Shown in pieces: positions 44,742 to 52,710 of a stretch of DNA of 64,000 nt. Below the pieces are notes generated by a model that was given only the letters and a program-made list of their open reading frames with translations, made no database searches and was not told the origin of the DNA. Location: NCBI GenBank assembly GCA_031390755.1, contig JANMTS010000059.1, positions 1 to 64,000 on the forward strand, given 5' to 3'. The stretch comes from DATMER01 sp031390755. GTDB taxonomy: Bacteria; Acidobacteriota; Thermoanaerobaculia; Multivoradales; UBA5704. A program made the translations under genes and the position numbers. The number at the start of each line of letters is the position of its first letter. Position 1 is the stretch's first letter.

Positions 44742-46873
44742 CCTCCGATCCCCCGGAGAGCGGCTTCGGCCTTGGCGATGTCGGCGCGGAAGCGCTGCGG
44801 CGGCGCCGTCCGGACGAACCGGGTGAGCGCCTCCCGCGCTTCGTCGCGCTTTCCCAGGCTCGCCGCGACGAGGCCGGTGTTGAACAGTGCGTCGTATTGC
44901 TGGGGATCCAGCTCGTAGGCTTTCCGCCAGGCCGACAGCCCCGCCTCCGGCCCTTCGAGCTGATACAGCGCCACCCCGAGGGTGTTCCAGGAGATGGGCA
45001 GGGCCTCGTTGAGGGCCAGGGCCTGCCGGAGCTGGTCGCGGGCCTCGGCCGTGCGGCCCATGCGCAGCAGCACGATGCCCAGATTCTCGCGGACCTTGGG
45101 ATCGGAGTCGTCCCGGGCGACGAGCTGGCGCAGCACGCGCTCGCCTTCCTCGTTGCGCCCGCTGTCCGACAGCGCGATGCCCAGGGCGGCCAGCGTGGAG
45201 GGCTCGCCCGACCGCTCGTACGGCCGCAGCACCTCGACCGCCTCTCCGGCCCGGCCGGACTCGGACAGCGCCTGCGCCAGGTGGCGGCGGAGCGACTCGT
45301 CCCCCACCACCTTGCCCAGACCGCCGCGCAGCACGGCGACCGCCTCGTCCTGCCGTTCCAGCATCTGGAGCGAGAGAGCGGCGTGCTCGTAGGCCTCCGC
45401 CAGCTCGGGCCTCTCCGCCAGGATCTCCCGGGACAGCGCCGCGGCCTCTTGATAGCGGCCGCGGGCGTAGAGATCGATCACCTGGTGAAGCTTGCGGTCG
45501 ATTCCGATCAGCCGCTTGGGATCGTCGTCCGCCGTGTAGGCCGTCTTGCCCGAAGCGCTGCCGACCGAATAGCCGAGACTCCGGAGGCGGCTCTCCTCCT
45601 CCGCCGAAACGGCGCCCTTGCGGGGCGGCCAGACCGCTTCCTCGGGGAGCGAGGCGCGCAGGGCGGCGCCCGTCCGCCGGTCCTCGGCCGCGAGGTTCTT
45701 CTCCTCTTTCGGATCGGCAGGCAGATCGTAGAGCTCGGGGATCGGCAGATCGATCCACTTGCGGCCGTCGCGCAGCATGCCGCGCAGAGGAGCCCAGCCG
45801 CGGTTCAGGTTGGTGGACAGAGCCTCGAAGTAGGAGCCATCCGGCTCCCTGGGAGGCGCCTCCAGCAACGAACGGCCGGGCAGCCCCTCCGGCAGGTCGA
45901 GCTCCAGACGATCGAGGACCGTGGGAACGATGTCCACATGGCGAGCCCAACGCTCGTCGCGGCCCGGGTTGACACCCGCTCCCCAGACGATCAGCGGCAC
46001 GCGCAGAGTCGCCTCGTAGGCGAACAGGCCGTGGGTCATCTCTCCGTGCTCCCCCAGGGACTCGCCGTGATCCGCAGTGACGATCACCAGCGCCGGAGCC
46101 TCCCTCCCGTCGAGAACCGGCTCCAGCAAAGGCGCCAGGAACGAGTCGGCCGCCGCGACCTCGCCCAGGTAGGGCTTGGCGGCGAAGCGCGACCGGAACG
46201 GCTCCGGCGGATCGTAGGAGGCGTGGGGGTCGTACAGGTGAACCCAGAGGAATCGGGGGCGGCCGGCCTGCGACTTCCACCAGGCGAGCGCCGGGGCGAT
46301 CACCTGGTCGCCGCGGCGCTCGTCCATCACGAACTCGGAAGGGTTCGCCCCGCGCGGAAATCGATCGTCGTAGACGTCGAAGCCGCGGCCCAGGCCGAAG
46401 CGGGAGTCCAGGGGATAGGCGCCGACGAAGGCGCCCGTGGCATACCCGGCCTGCTTGAGCAGCGTGGCGAGCGTCGGCACGGTGTCCGGCACCACGAAAC
46501 CGCTGTTCTCCCGCACCCCGTGCTGATAGGGGTAGAGGCCGGAGAGGATGTTGACGTGCGAAGGAAGGGTGACGACGTTGTGGGCGTGGGCGTGGACGTA
46601 GGCGCGGCCCGCGGCGGCCAGGCGGTCCAGGACCGGGGTGGAGGCTTCGGCGTTGCCCGAGAAACCCAGGGCGTCGGCGCGCAGCGTGTCGATCGTCACC
46701 AGGACCACGTCCACCGCTTTCGCGGGACGGCGCCCGGCGAGCTCCCCGGTCTCCCCCCCCTGCCCCTGCGAGGCCCCCGGAAGGGACGCCCGCCCGCCCC
46801 GGAGCCACCAGGCGGTGGCTCCAAGGGCGACGACGACAATCAGGGCGAGGAGAACGGTGAGCGGGCGGCGCAT
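44738..46873 (-). CDS. Sulfatase-fold membrane-anchored protein with TPR tail, copy 1
   Basis: This protein of 711 residues differs from the two following copies: the N terminus is a membrane anchor (residues about 5-24) with no lipobox. The domain motifs are Asp62 in VTIDTLRAD, VTLPSHVNILSG with Thr102 in place of the catalytic Cys, and ADHGESLGEHGE. TPRs fill residues about 465-711. The C-terminal TPR block matches the second copy closely (SWNTLGVALYQ is shared). The stop overlaps the next start by 4 bp. It is probably a periplasm-facing phosphatase- or transferase-type enzyme; the substrate is unknown. Confidence 0.91.
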   Translation of the reverse strand: MRRPLTVLLALIVVVALGATAWWLRGGRASLPGASQGQGGETGELAGRRPAKAVDVVLVTIDTLRADALGFSGNAEASTPVLDRLAAAGRAYVHAHAHNVVTLPSHVNILSGLYPYQHGVRENSGFVVPDTVPTLATLLKQAGYATGAFVGAYPLDSRFGLGRGFDVYDDRFPRGANPSEFVMDERRGDQVIAPALAWWKSQAGRPRFLWVHLYDPHASYDPPEPFRSRFAAKPYLGEVAAADSFLAPLLEPVLDGREAPALVIVTADHGESLGEHGEMTHGLFAYEATLRVPLIVWGAGVNPGRDERWARHVDIVPTVLDRLELDLPEGLPGRSLLEAPPREPDGSYFEALSTNLNRGWAPLRGMLRDGRKWIDLPIPELYDLPADPKEEKNLAAEDRRTGAALRASLPEEAVWPPRKGAVSAEEESRLRSLGYSVGSASGKTAYTADDDPKRLIGIDRKLHQVIDLYARGRYQEAAALSREILAERPELAEAYEHAALSLQMLERQDEAVAVLRGGLGKVVGDESLRRHLAQALSESGRAGEAVEVLRPYERSGEPSTLAALGIALSDSGRNEEGERVLRQLVARDDSDPKVRENLGIVLLRMGRTAEARDQLRQALALNEALPISWNTLGVALYQLEGPEAGLSAWRKAYELDPQQYDALFNTGLVAASLGKRDEAREALTRFVRTAPPQRFRADIAKAEAALRGIGG

Positions 46874-46882
46874 TCGAGGGGA

Positions 46883-47845
46883 CTACATCGACTTCAGGAA
46901 CTCCTGAGCATCCTTGGCATTGGGATGATTCGGATCGAGCTCGAGGAGCTTCTGGAAGTCCGCCTTGGACTCGGCCGTCTTGCCGGTGGCGAGATAGACG
47001 AGACCGCGATAGTAGTAGGCGTCCGGCAGCGTGGGGTTTTCCTTCACCACGCGCTCGAACTCCGCCAGGGCCTCCGGCATCTTGCCGTCGTTGTAGTGCT
47101 TGATGCCGATGTTCAGCAACGTGGCCGGATCGACCGTCGACCCTGCCGGGAGCTTGGCGATGTACTCCTGCGCCTCCGGCTCCTTGCCGCTGGCGACCAG
47201 CAGATTGACGATCAGACGGAGGCTCTCCACGTCGTCCGGCTTGATGGCCAGAGCCTGCTTGAGCGTGTCGACCGCCTTGTCCAGCTGCTTCTCCTGGAAG
47301 TAGGTGCGGGCGATGCCGCGCAGGATCGGCGGATGGTTGGCCGGCTCGAGCTGGGCGATGGCCTTCTCGTACTCGCCCCGCGCCTCGGCATACTTCTCCT
47401 GGGTCAGCAGAGTGTTGCCGCGCTCCAGGGCCTCCAGCGCCTCGTTGCCCTTGACCGCCTCCGCGCTCGCCTTGGGAATGACCTTGAGCGTTGTGACGAT
47501 CGGGGGCGGCGGTGCGCCTCCTTCGAGCACCTTCACCTGGCCTTCGGAGGCCAGATAGCCGTCCTTGATGATCAGCACCCGCCAGTTGCCCTGGGCGAGG
47601 CCGAGAATCGACCACTTGCCATACTTCGTGGTGGTCACCACCCCCGGGCCGTCGCCGGGGTTCGCGGGGTCGATCGCTTCCGATCCCATGCGGAACCAGA
47701 CCTTGGCGCCCTCGACGGGCTTGCCCTGCTCGTCCTTGATCTCTCCCTGCAAGCGACCGCGGCCCGCCCACGACTGGGCGAAGGCCGGCAGCCCGGCGAG
47801 GAGAAGCAACAGCAACAGCGAAAAAACCAGATTCTTGTGGCGCAT
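46883..47845 (-). CDS. Secreted carboxypeptidase-regulatory-like/TPR protein
   Basis: This protein of 320 residues is the first gene of the leftward operon. It has a signal peptide (MRHKNLVFSLLLLLLLAGLPAFAQ), then a beta-sandwich carboxypeptidase regulatory-like segment (residues about 30-120, RLQGEIKDEQGKPVEGAKV and a GNWRV strand), then TPR repeats to the end. AAGGAGAG stands 5 bp before the ATG and decides the start; the open frame could go 41 codons further without a site. The next gene follows after 9 bp. The function is probably protein-protein contact on the outer side of the inner membrane. Confidence 0.9.
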   Translation of the reverse strand: MRHKNLVFSLLLLLLLAGLPAFAQSWAGRGRLQGEIKDEQGKPVEGAKVWFRMGSEAIDPANPGDGPGVVTTTKYGKWSILGLAQGNWRVLIIKDGYLASEGQVKVLEGGAPPPPIVTTLKVIPKASAEAVKGNEALEALERGNTLLTQEKYAEARGEYEKAIAQLEPANHPPILRGIARTYFQEKQLDKAVDTLKQALAIKPDDVESLRLIVNLLVASGKEPEAQEYIAKLPAGSTVDPATLLNIGIKHYNDGKMPEALAEFERVVKENPTLPDAYYYRGLVYLATGKTAESKADFQKLLELDPNHPNAKDAQEFLKSM

Positions 47846-47981
47846 CGTCTCTCCTTGGGTGTGCTCTGGTCCACATGGCTCAACAGAGCCCCACCCGTCT
47901 TTATTGCGCCGTCGGCGCGGCTCGGGAGCATACCACCAGGAGCAACCCGCTACGGAAGAAGCGAGCAAAAGGGAGGAGGCG

Positions 47982-48006
47982 CCCTCTCTCCCGCAGGGGG
48001 AGAGGG
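47982..48006. repeat. Short GC-rich palindrome
   Basis: The arms CCCTCTCTCCC and GGGGGAGAGGG fold around a short loop. It lies between the operon start and the TonB receptor gene end. It resembles the common extragenic palindromes of high-GC genomes; no other exact copy was noticed in this window. Confidence 0.5.
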
Positions 48007-48039
48007 ACGGGGAGAGGGGAATGGGATCAACCCCCCAAC

Positions 48040-48072
48040 AAAAAAACGCCGGGAGGGTTTCCCCTCCCGGCG
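48040..48072 (-). terminator. Rho-independent terminator of the TonB receptor gene
   Basis: An 11-bp perfect stem, CGCCGGGAGGG (48047-48057) with CCCTCCCGGCG (48062-48072), is followed on the minus strand by seven T (A run at 48040-48046). It lies 21 bp beyond the receptor stop codon and separates the receptor from the downstream six-gene operon. Confidence 0.9.
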
Positions 48073-48093
48073 TCCAGAGTACGACGGTACGTC

Positions 48094-51057
48094 TTACCGG
48101 AAGCTCAGACGCGCGCCAACACGGAAGATGCGCGGGCTGAGGATCTCGGTGACGCGGTTCGACGTGCCGATGCCGAGCCGGTGCTGACGCTGCAGCACAT
48201 AGGCCTCGTTCAGCGCGTTGAACACATCCACGCCCAGGGTCAGGCCGAAGTCGGAGAAGGTGAACTCCTTCTCGACGCGGGCGTCGAGCACGTGGATGTC
48301 GGGGTTCCGGAACTCGTCAGGCTCAGAGATCTGAACGTTGACGGTGCCGGGGATGTTGTTGCGGGCCGTCCGGGCGAAGTACGGAATCGGATAGCCCTCG
48401 CGGCCGGTCAGGTTGCCGGCGACGTTGAAGCCCCACGGACGATCCGGGGCGACCTGGTACATGCCGTTCACGCTGTACGACCAGTTGGAGTTGATGTAGA
48501 TGCCGCCCTTGGAGCCCGAGCCGGTGCCCGAACCCTGGAGGACGGGCTCACCATCGTGACCGCCGCCGAGGAAGTGGGTCTGATCCTCGAGCTCGCTGTC
48601 CGGGGTGTTCCAGGTCCAGTCCTGCCAGGAAACGTTGCCGCGAACCATCCAGCGGTTCGAGAGACGCTTGTTGAAGGTGAACGAAGCACCCAGGTACTCC
48701 TGCTCACGGTCGCCGTTGGTGAAGAAGACACCGTTGCGGGTGGTGACACCCGGCTTCAGCTCATAGACGGTCACGGTCCGCTTCTCGCCGCTCGGCAGCG
48801 TCGCGGTGACCTGCTTGGAGCGGTAGTCGGCGCGGGTGTGAACCCGGCCGGTGCGGTTGAGGTTGGCGTCGGAGTAGGCGTCGCCGTCGAAGACGAGGCG
48901 CTCGGTCTCGACCAGGTCGGAGGCCACACGGTAGGTGAAGTTCAGGCCGACCACGAACTCCGGACGGAGGGCGTGCTCGACGCCGAGCAGCAGCTCGTCG
49001 GTGATCGGCGCGCTGAAGTCGGAATCGAAGTTGTTGGAAACGAGGAGACCGCCGGTCTTGGGGTTCACGTTGCCGCTGCTGAACAGCGGGCCACCGCTGG
49101 TCAGGACTTCGTTCGGCTGCGCATGGCCGTCGTTGTTGAGGTCGTTGTAGTAGTAGTACGTATAGCTGATCGCATACAGGGGGTTGCCGCCGACGCTGTT
49201 GCCGGTGCCGAGCTGGTCGGCGAACCGGGAGTAGCTGGCGCGCAGCAGGGTCTGACGGCTCTCGCCGAGAGCATAGGTCAGGCCGAGGCGGGGGACGATC
49301 GTCTCCCACTCGAACCCGATGTCACCGCCGCCGTAAGCAACCGCGGGCAGGATGGTCGGGAACGCCGGGTTGGCAGCGGCCGTCTTGGCCAGGTTCTCGC
49401 CGCCCTGGTTGTCGTAGCGCAGACCGAAGTTGGCGGTGAGGTTGCCCATCGTCAGCGTGTCCTGGACGTACGCGCTGGTGTACTTCTGGGTGATGGACGG
49501 GAACGCGTCGCGGGTCAGGCCGACGACGTTGTAGCTGTACCCGAAGGACTTGTAGAAGTTCAGATCCTGGCCGAAGCCGGGCCAGCGGGACAGAGTGTTG
49601 ACCTCGGCCTCGCGGTAGCCGGCGCCGAACTTGAGCTCGTGGCTCAGGTTGCCGGTGTTGAAGAACGACGACGCGTCCGCCTTGAACTGCTCCTGCGGGC
49701 GCGTGGTCTGATAGAGGAGGAAGGTGTTGTGCCAGATGAAGTTCGCATCCAGCGAGGCGTTCACATTGTCTCTCCCGGCGCCGCCCTGCGGCACGAGCTC
49801 GAAACCGCCGTTGACGATCGAGTACATGCCGGTGAGGTAGAAGGCGGACGAGAAGATGTGGGTGTCCTCGAGCTTCCAGGCCGTCGGATCGTCACCGAAC
49901 TTCGCCTGATTCCAGGTGGTCTCCTGAGGACGCGTCGGACCGGCGTTGCGGCCGATCTTGACCTTGTCGCTGTTCAGCGCGAAGAAGGTCGCCGAGTTGC
50001 TCGGCGCGATCTGGGCGTTGAACTTCAGGTTGGCCGTCTTGAGGTCAGACTTGTCGGCGACGTCGGCGATCGTGAGCAGCTCGATCTTCTGGCGGCCCAT
50101 GGAGCCCCAGACCCAGAGGCGGTCCTTGATGATCGGACCACCGACCTCCGCGCCGTAGTCCTCGACGGACACGATGCGGTTGCCCTGCTTGAAGGCGGTC
50201 TGAGCCTCGTTGGCGGCCGTACCCGGGATATCCTTGCCCAGCTTGACGCTGCCGATATCGAGGTCCGACTGCCAGTCCTGGTCGGCCGTGTAGTAGCGGC
50301 CCGAGCCGCGCCACTCGTTGGTGCCCCGCTTCGTCACGATGTTGAGCGTGACGCCCGGGGTGGCGTTGGTCGTGTCCGAACCGCCGGTGGAGACCTGCAT
50401 CTCCTCGAAGGAATCGAAGTCGAAGTAGGCCGGGGTGGAGCCGAGGGCCGCCATGTCGGTGATCACCACGCCGTCCACCGCCCAGACCGACTGGTCGCCG
50501 CCGGCGCCGGGGCCGACCAACGACGACTGCTGACCGCTCTCGTTGCCGCCCACGTTGACGCGGTCGGTGAGAACGCCGGGGGTCGTCTGCAGGATGGCCC
50601 AGGGGTCGCGGGCCGTCGGGATCTTCTCGAGCTCCGTCTGGTTGACGGTCGCGCCGGACGAAATCCGGCGCTCGTCGAGCAGCGGCGACTCGGCCGTGAC
50701 CGTGATCACGTCCTCGACAGCCGCGTTCATCGTCACCTCGATGTCGGTGTTGCGACCGACGCTCGCGGTGATGTTGGGATACTCGACGCTGGAGAAGCCC
50801 TCGAGCTGAGCTTCCAGCCTGTAGGAGCCCGGCGACAGGTTCAGGAACCGGAACTTGCCCTGAGCGTCCGTCACCTGCACCGCGGGCGCGCCCTGACCCG
50901 TAAGGGTCACGGTCACACCCGGCAGCGCTGCACCCTGGTCATCGACGATCGTGCCGAAAAGGTTACCGGACTGCAACTGCGCAAAACCCGGAACCCCGAC
51001 CAGGAGCAACAAAGCGGCGACGGCAACCACCCGTCCCCAAAGATTGATGCTCTTCAT
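48094..51057 (-). CDS. TonB-dependent receptor with carboxypeptidase-regulatory N-domain (Oar-like)
   Basis: This is an outer-membrane beta-barrel of 987 residues with a signal peptide (MKSINLWGRVVAVAALLLLV...GFAQ). It has a carboxypeptidase regulatory-like domain (about residues 30-110, GTIVDDQGAALPGVTVTLTG), a plug domain (VEDVITVTAESPLLD to about 260) and a long barrel ending in RVGARLSFR, the usual terminal aromatic strand. Oar-like receptors of this type are abundant in Acidobacteriota, and their substrates are mostly unknown. Met at 51057 was chosen over one 18 bp upstream because GGGAGGT precedes it. A good promoter lies about 160 bp upstream and a strong terminator follows, so it forms its own transcript. 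Confidence 0.93.
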   Translation of the reverse strand: MKSINLWGRVVAVAALLLLVGVPGFAQLQSGNLFGTIVDDQGAALPGVTVTLTGQGAPAVQVTDAQGKFRFLNLSPGSYRLEAQLEGFSSVEYPNITASVGRNTDIEVTMNAAVEDVITVTAESPLLDERRISSGATVNQTELEKIPTARDPWAILQTTPGVLTDRVNVGGNESGQQSSLVGPGAGGDQSVWAVDGVVITDMAALGSTPAYFDFDSFEEMQVSTGGSDTTNATPGVTLNIVTKRGTNEWRGSGRYYTADQDWQSDLDIGSVKLGKDIPGTAANEAQTAFKQGNRIVSVEDYGAEVGGPIIKDRLWVWGSMGRQKIELLTIADVADKSDLKTANLKFNAQIAPSNSATFFALNSDKVKIGRNAGPTRPQETTWNQAKFGDDPTAWKLEDTHIFSSAFYLTGMYSIVNGGFELVPQGGAGRDNVNASLDANFIWHNTFLLYQTTRPQEQFKADASSFFNTGNLSHELKFGAGYREAEVNTLSRWPGFGQDLNFYKSFGYSYNVVGLTRDAFPSITQKYTSAYVQDTLTMGNLTANFGLRYDNQGGENLAKTAAANPAFPTILPAVAYGGGDIGFEWETIVPRLGLTYALGESRQTLLRASYSRFADQLGTGNSVGGNPLYAISYTYYYYNDLNNDGHAQPNEVLTSGGPLFSSGNVNPKTGGLLVSNNFDSDFSAPITDELLLGVEHALRPEFVVGLNFTYRVASDLVETERLVFDGDAYSDANLNRTGRVHTRADYRSKQVTATLPSGEKRTVTVYELKPGVTTRNGVFFTNGDREQEYLGASFTFNKRLSNRWMVRGNVSWQDWTWNTPDSELEDQTHFLGGGHDGEPVLQGSGTGSGSKGGIYINSNWSYSVNGMYQVAPDRPWGFNVAGNLTGREGYPIPYFARTARNNIPGTVNVQISEPDEFRNPDIHVLDARVEKEFTFSDFGLTLGVDVFNALNEAYVLQRQHRLGIGTSNRVTEILSPRIFRVGARLSFR

Positions 51058-51445
51058 TTCAGTTGAACCTCCCATGTGTGGTTGGTGGGACCCTGCGCCG
51101 CACGCGCGAGGCCCTGAAAGGACGAAGTAGGAAAAAGCTCGTTGCGCTTTCTCCAGGCAACACCTCCTTTCCGATCCTCCGATTGAGGATGCTCAAAGCC
51201 GTTTGAACGTGGAACTGTAGCCAACATCGCACTTCCGGGTCAAGCAAGCAGGGTGCCATGGAGCCGCCCTCGCCAGCAGCGGCGGCAACCCCTTCTTTAT
51301 CAGTGCGTTGAAGTGGGAGAACGAGGCTACGGGGGCGCTCCGGATGCCGTTTGATCCAGAGGTTTGGACGGCCTTGATCCAAATTTATGAAGCACTTGCG
51401 GCTCTGGCTCCGGCGTCCGCTTTCCCTGGTATAGTTTCAGATCCC
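51058..51445. other. Divergent promoter region (388 bp)
   Basis: This lies between the leftward TonB receptor gene and the rightward lipoprotein gene. It contains the receptor promoter listed separately. For the rightward gene a TATAGT hexamer (51430-51435) looks like a -10 box, but no convincing -35 sits at 16-18 bp. No gene was found. Confidence 0.6.
51214..51243 (-). promoter_or_regulatory. Sigma-70-like promoter of the TonB receptor gene
   Basis: On the minus strand TTGACC (51243-51238) and TACAGT (51219-51214) are separated by 18 bp. The start codon lies about 157 bp downstream, giving a long 5' leader. Seen by eye only. Confidence 0.6.
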
Positions 51446-52588
51446 ATGACTTCCAGGACTCGCCGTATGCCGTTCCTGACCCGGGCCGCCGCCGTTCTCG
51501 CAGCCCTCCTCCCGGCCCTCTTGCCATCCCTCGGCTGCGCCACCTACCAGCCGTTCGACTCGGCCGCGCATCTCCGCCAGGAGTATGCCAAACAGATCGG
51601 CCAGCAGGCGGCCGCCCAGGCCGAGGTGCCGTTCGAGGTCACTCCCGAGATGCGCACGAGCCTCGAGCAGCGCCTGCGCCAGGCGCCCTCGGAGCGCAGC
51701 AAGATCAACGAGGTTCTCCGCTTCGTCTTCGAGGATCTCGACCTGCGCTACTCCCTGACCCCGACGCGCAACGCCGTCGAGACGTTCCAGACGAAGCAGG
51801 GCAACTGCCTGTCCTTCGTGAACCTCTTCGTCGGCGTCGCCCGCGAGCAGGGCCTCAGCCCGTTCTACGTCGAGGTCACGGACTACCAGAAGTGGAACCA
51901 CCGCGAGGGGATGGTCGTCAGCCAGGGTCACATCGTCGCGGGCATGTACCTGGAGGGCGAGCTCAAGACCTACGACTTCCTCCCCTTCCGGCCGAAGGCC
52001 TACAAGGCCTTCAACCCGATCGACGACCTGCGGGCCGCGGCCCACTACTACAACAACCTGGGAGCCGAGGCTCTCATGGCCGGCGACCTGGAGAAGGCCA
52101 AGGGGCTCCTCGCGATCGCCACCGGCATCGCTCCAGGCTTCGACAAGGCGCTCAACAACATGGGGGTCTGCCTGGCGCGCGGCGGCGACGACGAGGGCGC
52201 CCTGGCCTACTATCAGAAGGGTCTGGCGATCGATCCCGACAACGCCATGCTCCTGACCAACCTGACCCGCCTGTACCAGCAGACGGGCCGCGCCGCCGAA
52301 GCCGAGCAGCTCCTCACCCGGCTGGAGGGGAGCAACGCCGCGAACCCCTTCTTCTTCATCTATCAGGGCGAAATGGCTCTGAGCCGCGGCGAATCCGGCA
52401 AGGCGCTCGACTACATGGTCCGCGCCCTGCGCGAGGACAGCGAGCTGCCCGAGGTCCACGTCGGTTTCGTCAAGGTCTACGTCGCGCTCGGCGACCTCGA
52501 GAAGGCGCGGCATCACCTGGAGAGGGCGCTGAAGCTGGACGCGACCAACCAGGACGCTCTCCAGTACGCCCGTCTGCTCGGCCAGTGA
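51446..52588 (+). CDS. Lipoprotein with transglutaminase-like domain and TPRs
   Basis: This protein of 380 residues has a lipoprotein signal ending in SLGC, then a papain/transglutaminase-like domain with a candidate triad: Cys121 in GNCLSFVNLF, His162 in SQGHIVAG and Asp177 in KTYDFLP. TPRs follow from about residue 200 to the end. Such domains can be peptidases, cross-linkers or inactive binding modules. The start is uncertain: ATG at 51446 is used, but ATG at 51467, preceded by AGGA at 8 bp, is equally possible and leaves the signal peptide intact. It precedes the three VWFA genes by 122 bp and may be transcribed with them. Confidence 0.88.
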   Translation: MTSRTRRMPFLTRAAAVLAALLPALLPSLGCATYQPFDSAAHLRQEYAKQIGQQAAAQAEVPFEVTPEMRTSLEQRLRQAPSERSKINEVLRFVFEDLDLRYSLTPTRNAVETFQTKQGNCLSFVNLFVGVAREQGLSPFYVEVTDYQKWNHREGMVVSQGHIVAGMYLEGELKTYDFLPFRPKAYKAFNPIDDLRAAAHYYNNLGAEALMAGDLEKAKGLLAIATGIAPGFDKALNNMGVCLARGGDDEGALAYYQKGLAIDPDNAMLLTNLTRLYQQTGRAAEAEQLLTRLEGSNAANPFFFIYQGEMALSRGESGKALDYMVRALREDSELPEVHVGFVKVYVALGDLEKARHHLERALKLDATNQDALQYARLLGQ

Positions 52589-52710
52589 CCGACCGCGGCC
52601 CCATCGCTCTCAGGAACCTCCGGCCTCGACAGCCGGTCAAAGAGGCTGACGACGACTTCCGCGCCCGCGCCCGGCCGGGGTTCCGTCTCCGGCCACTCAA
52701 GGAGGCTGCC

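Noticed and set aside
40255..46873. Sulfatases that remove the sulfate added by the NRPS sulfotransferases
   Set aside because: Attractive because of the location, but the formylglycine Cys is Thr in all three, so sulfatase activity is not expected.
42435..47876. One 1,813-residue protein on the minus strand
   Set aside because: Only the last 768 residues, starting at a lipoprotein signal, are real; the rest is a shadow of the two upstream genes.
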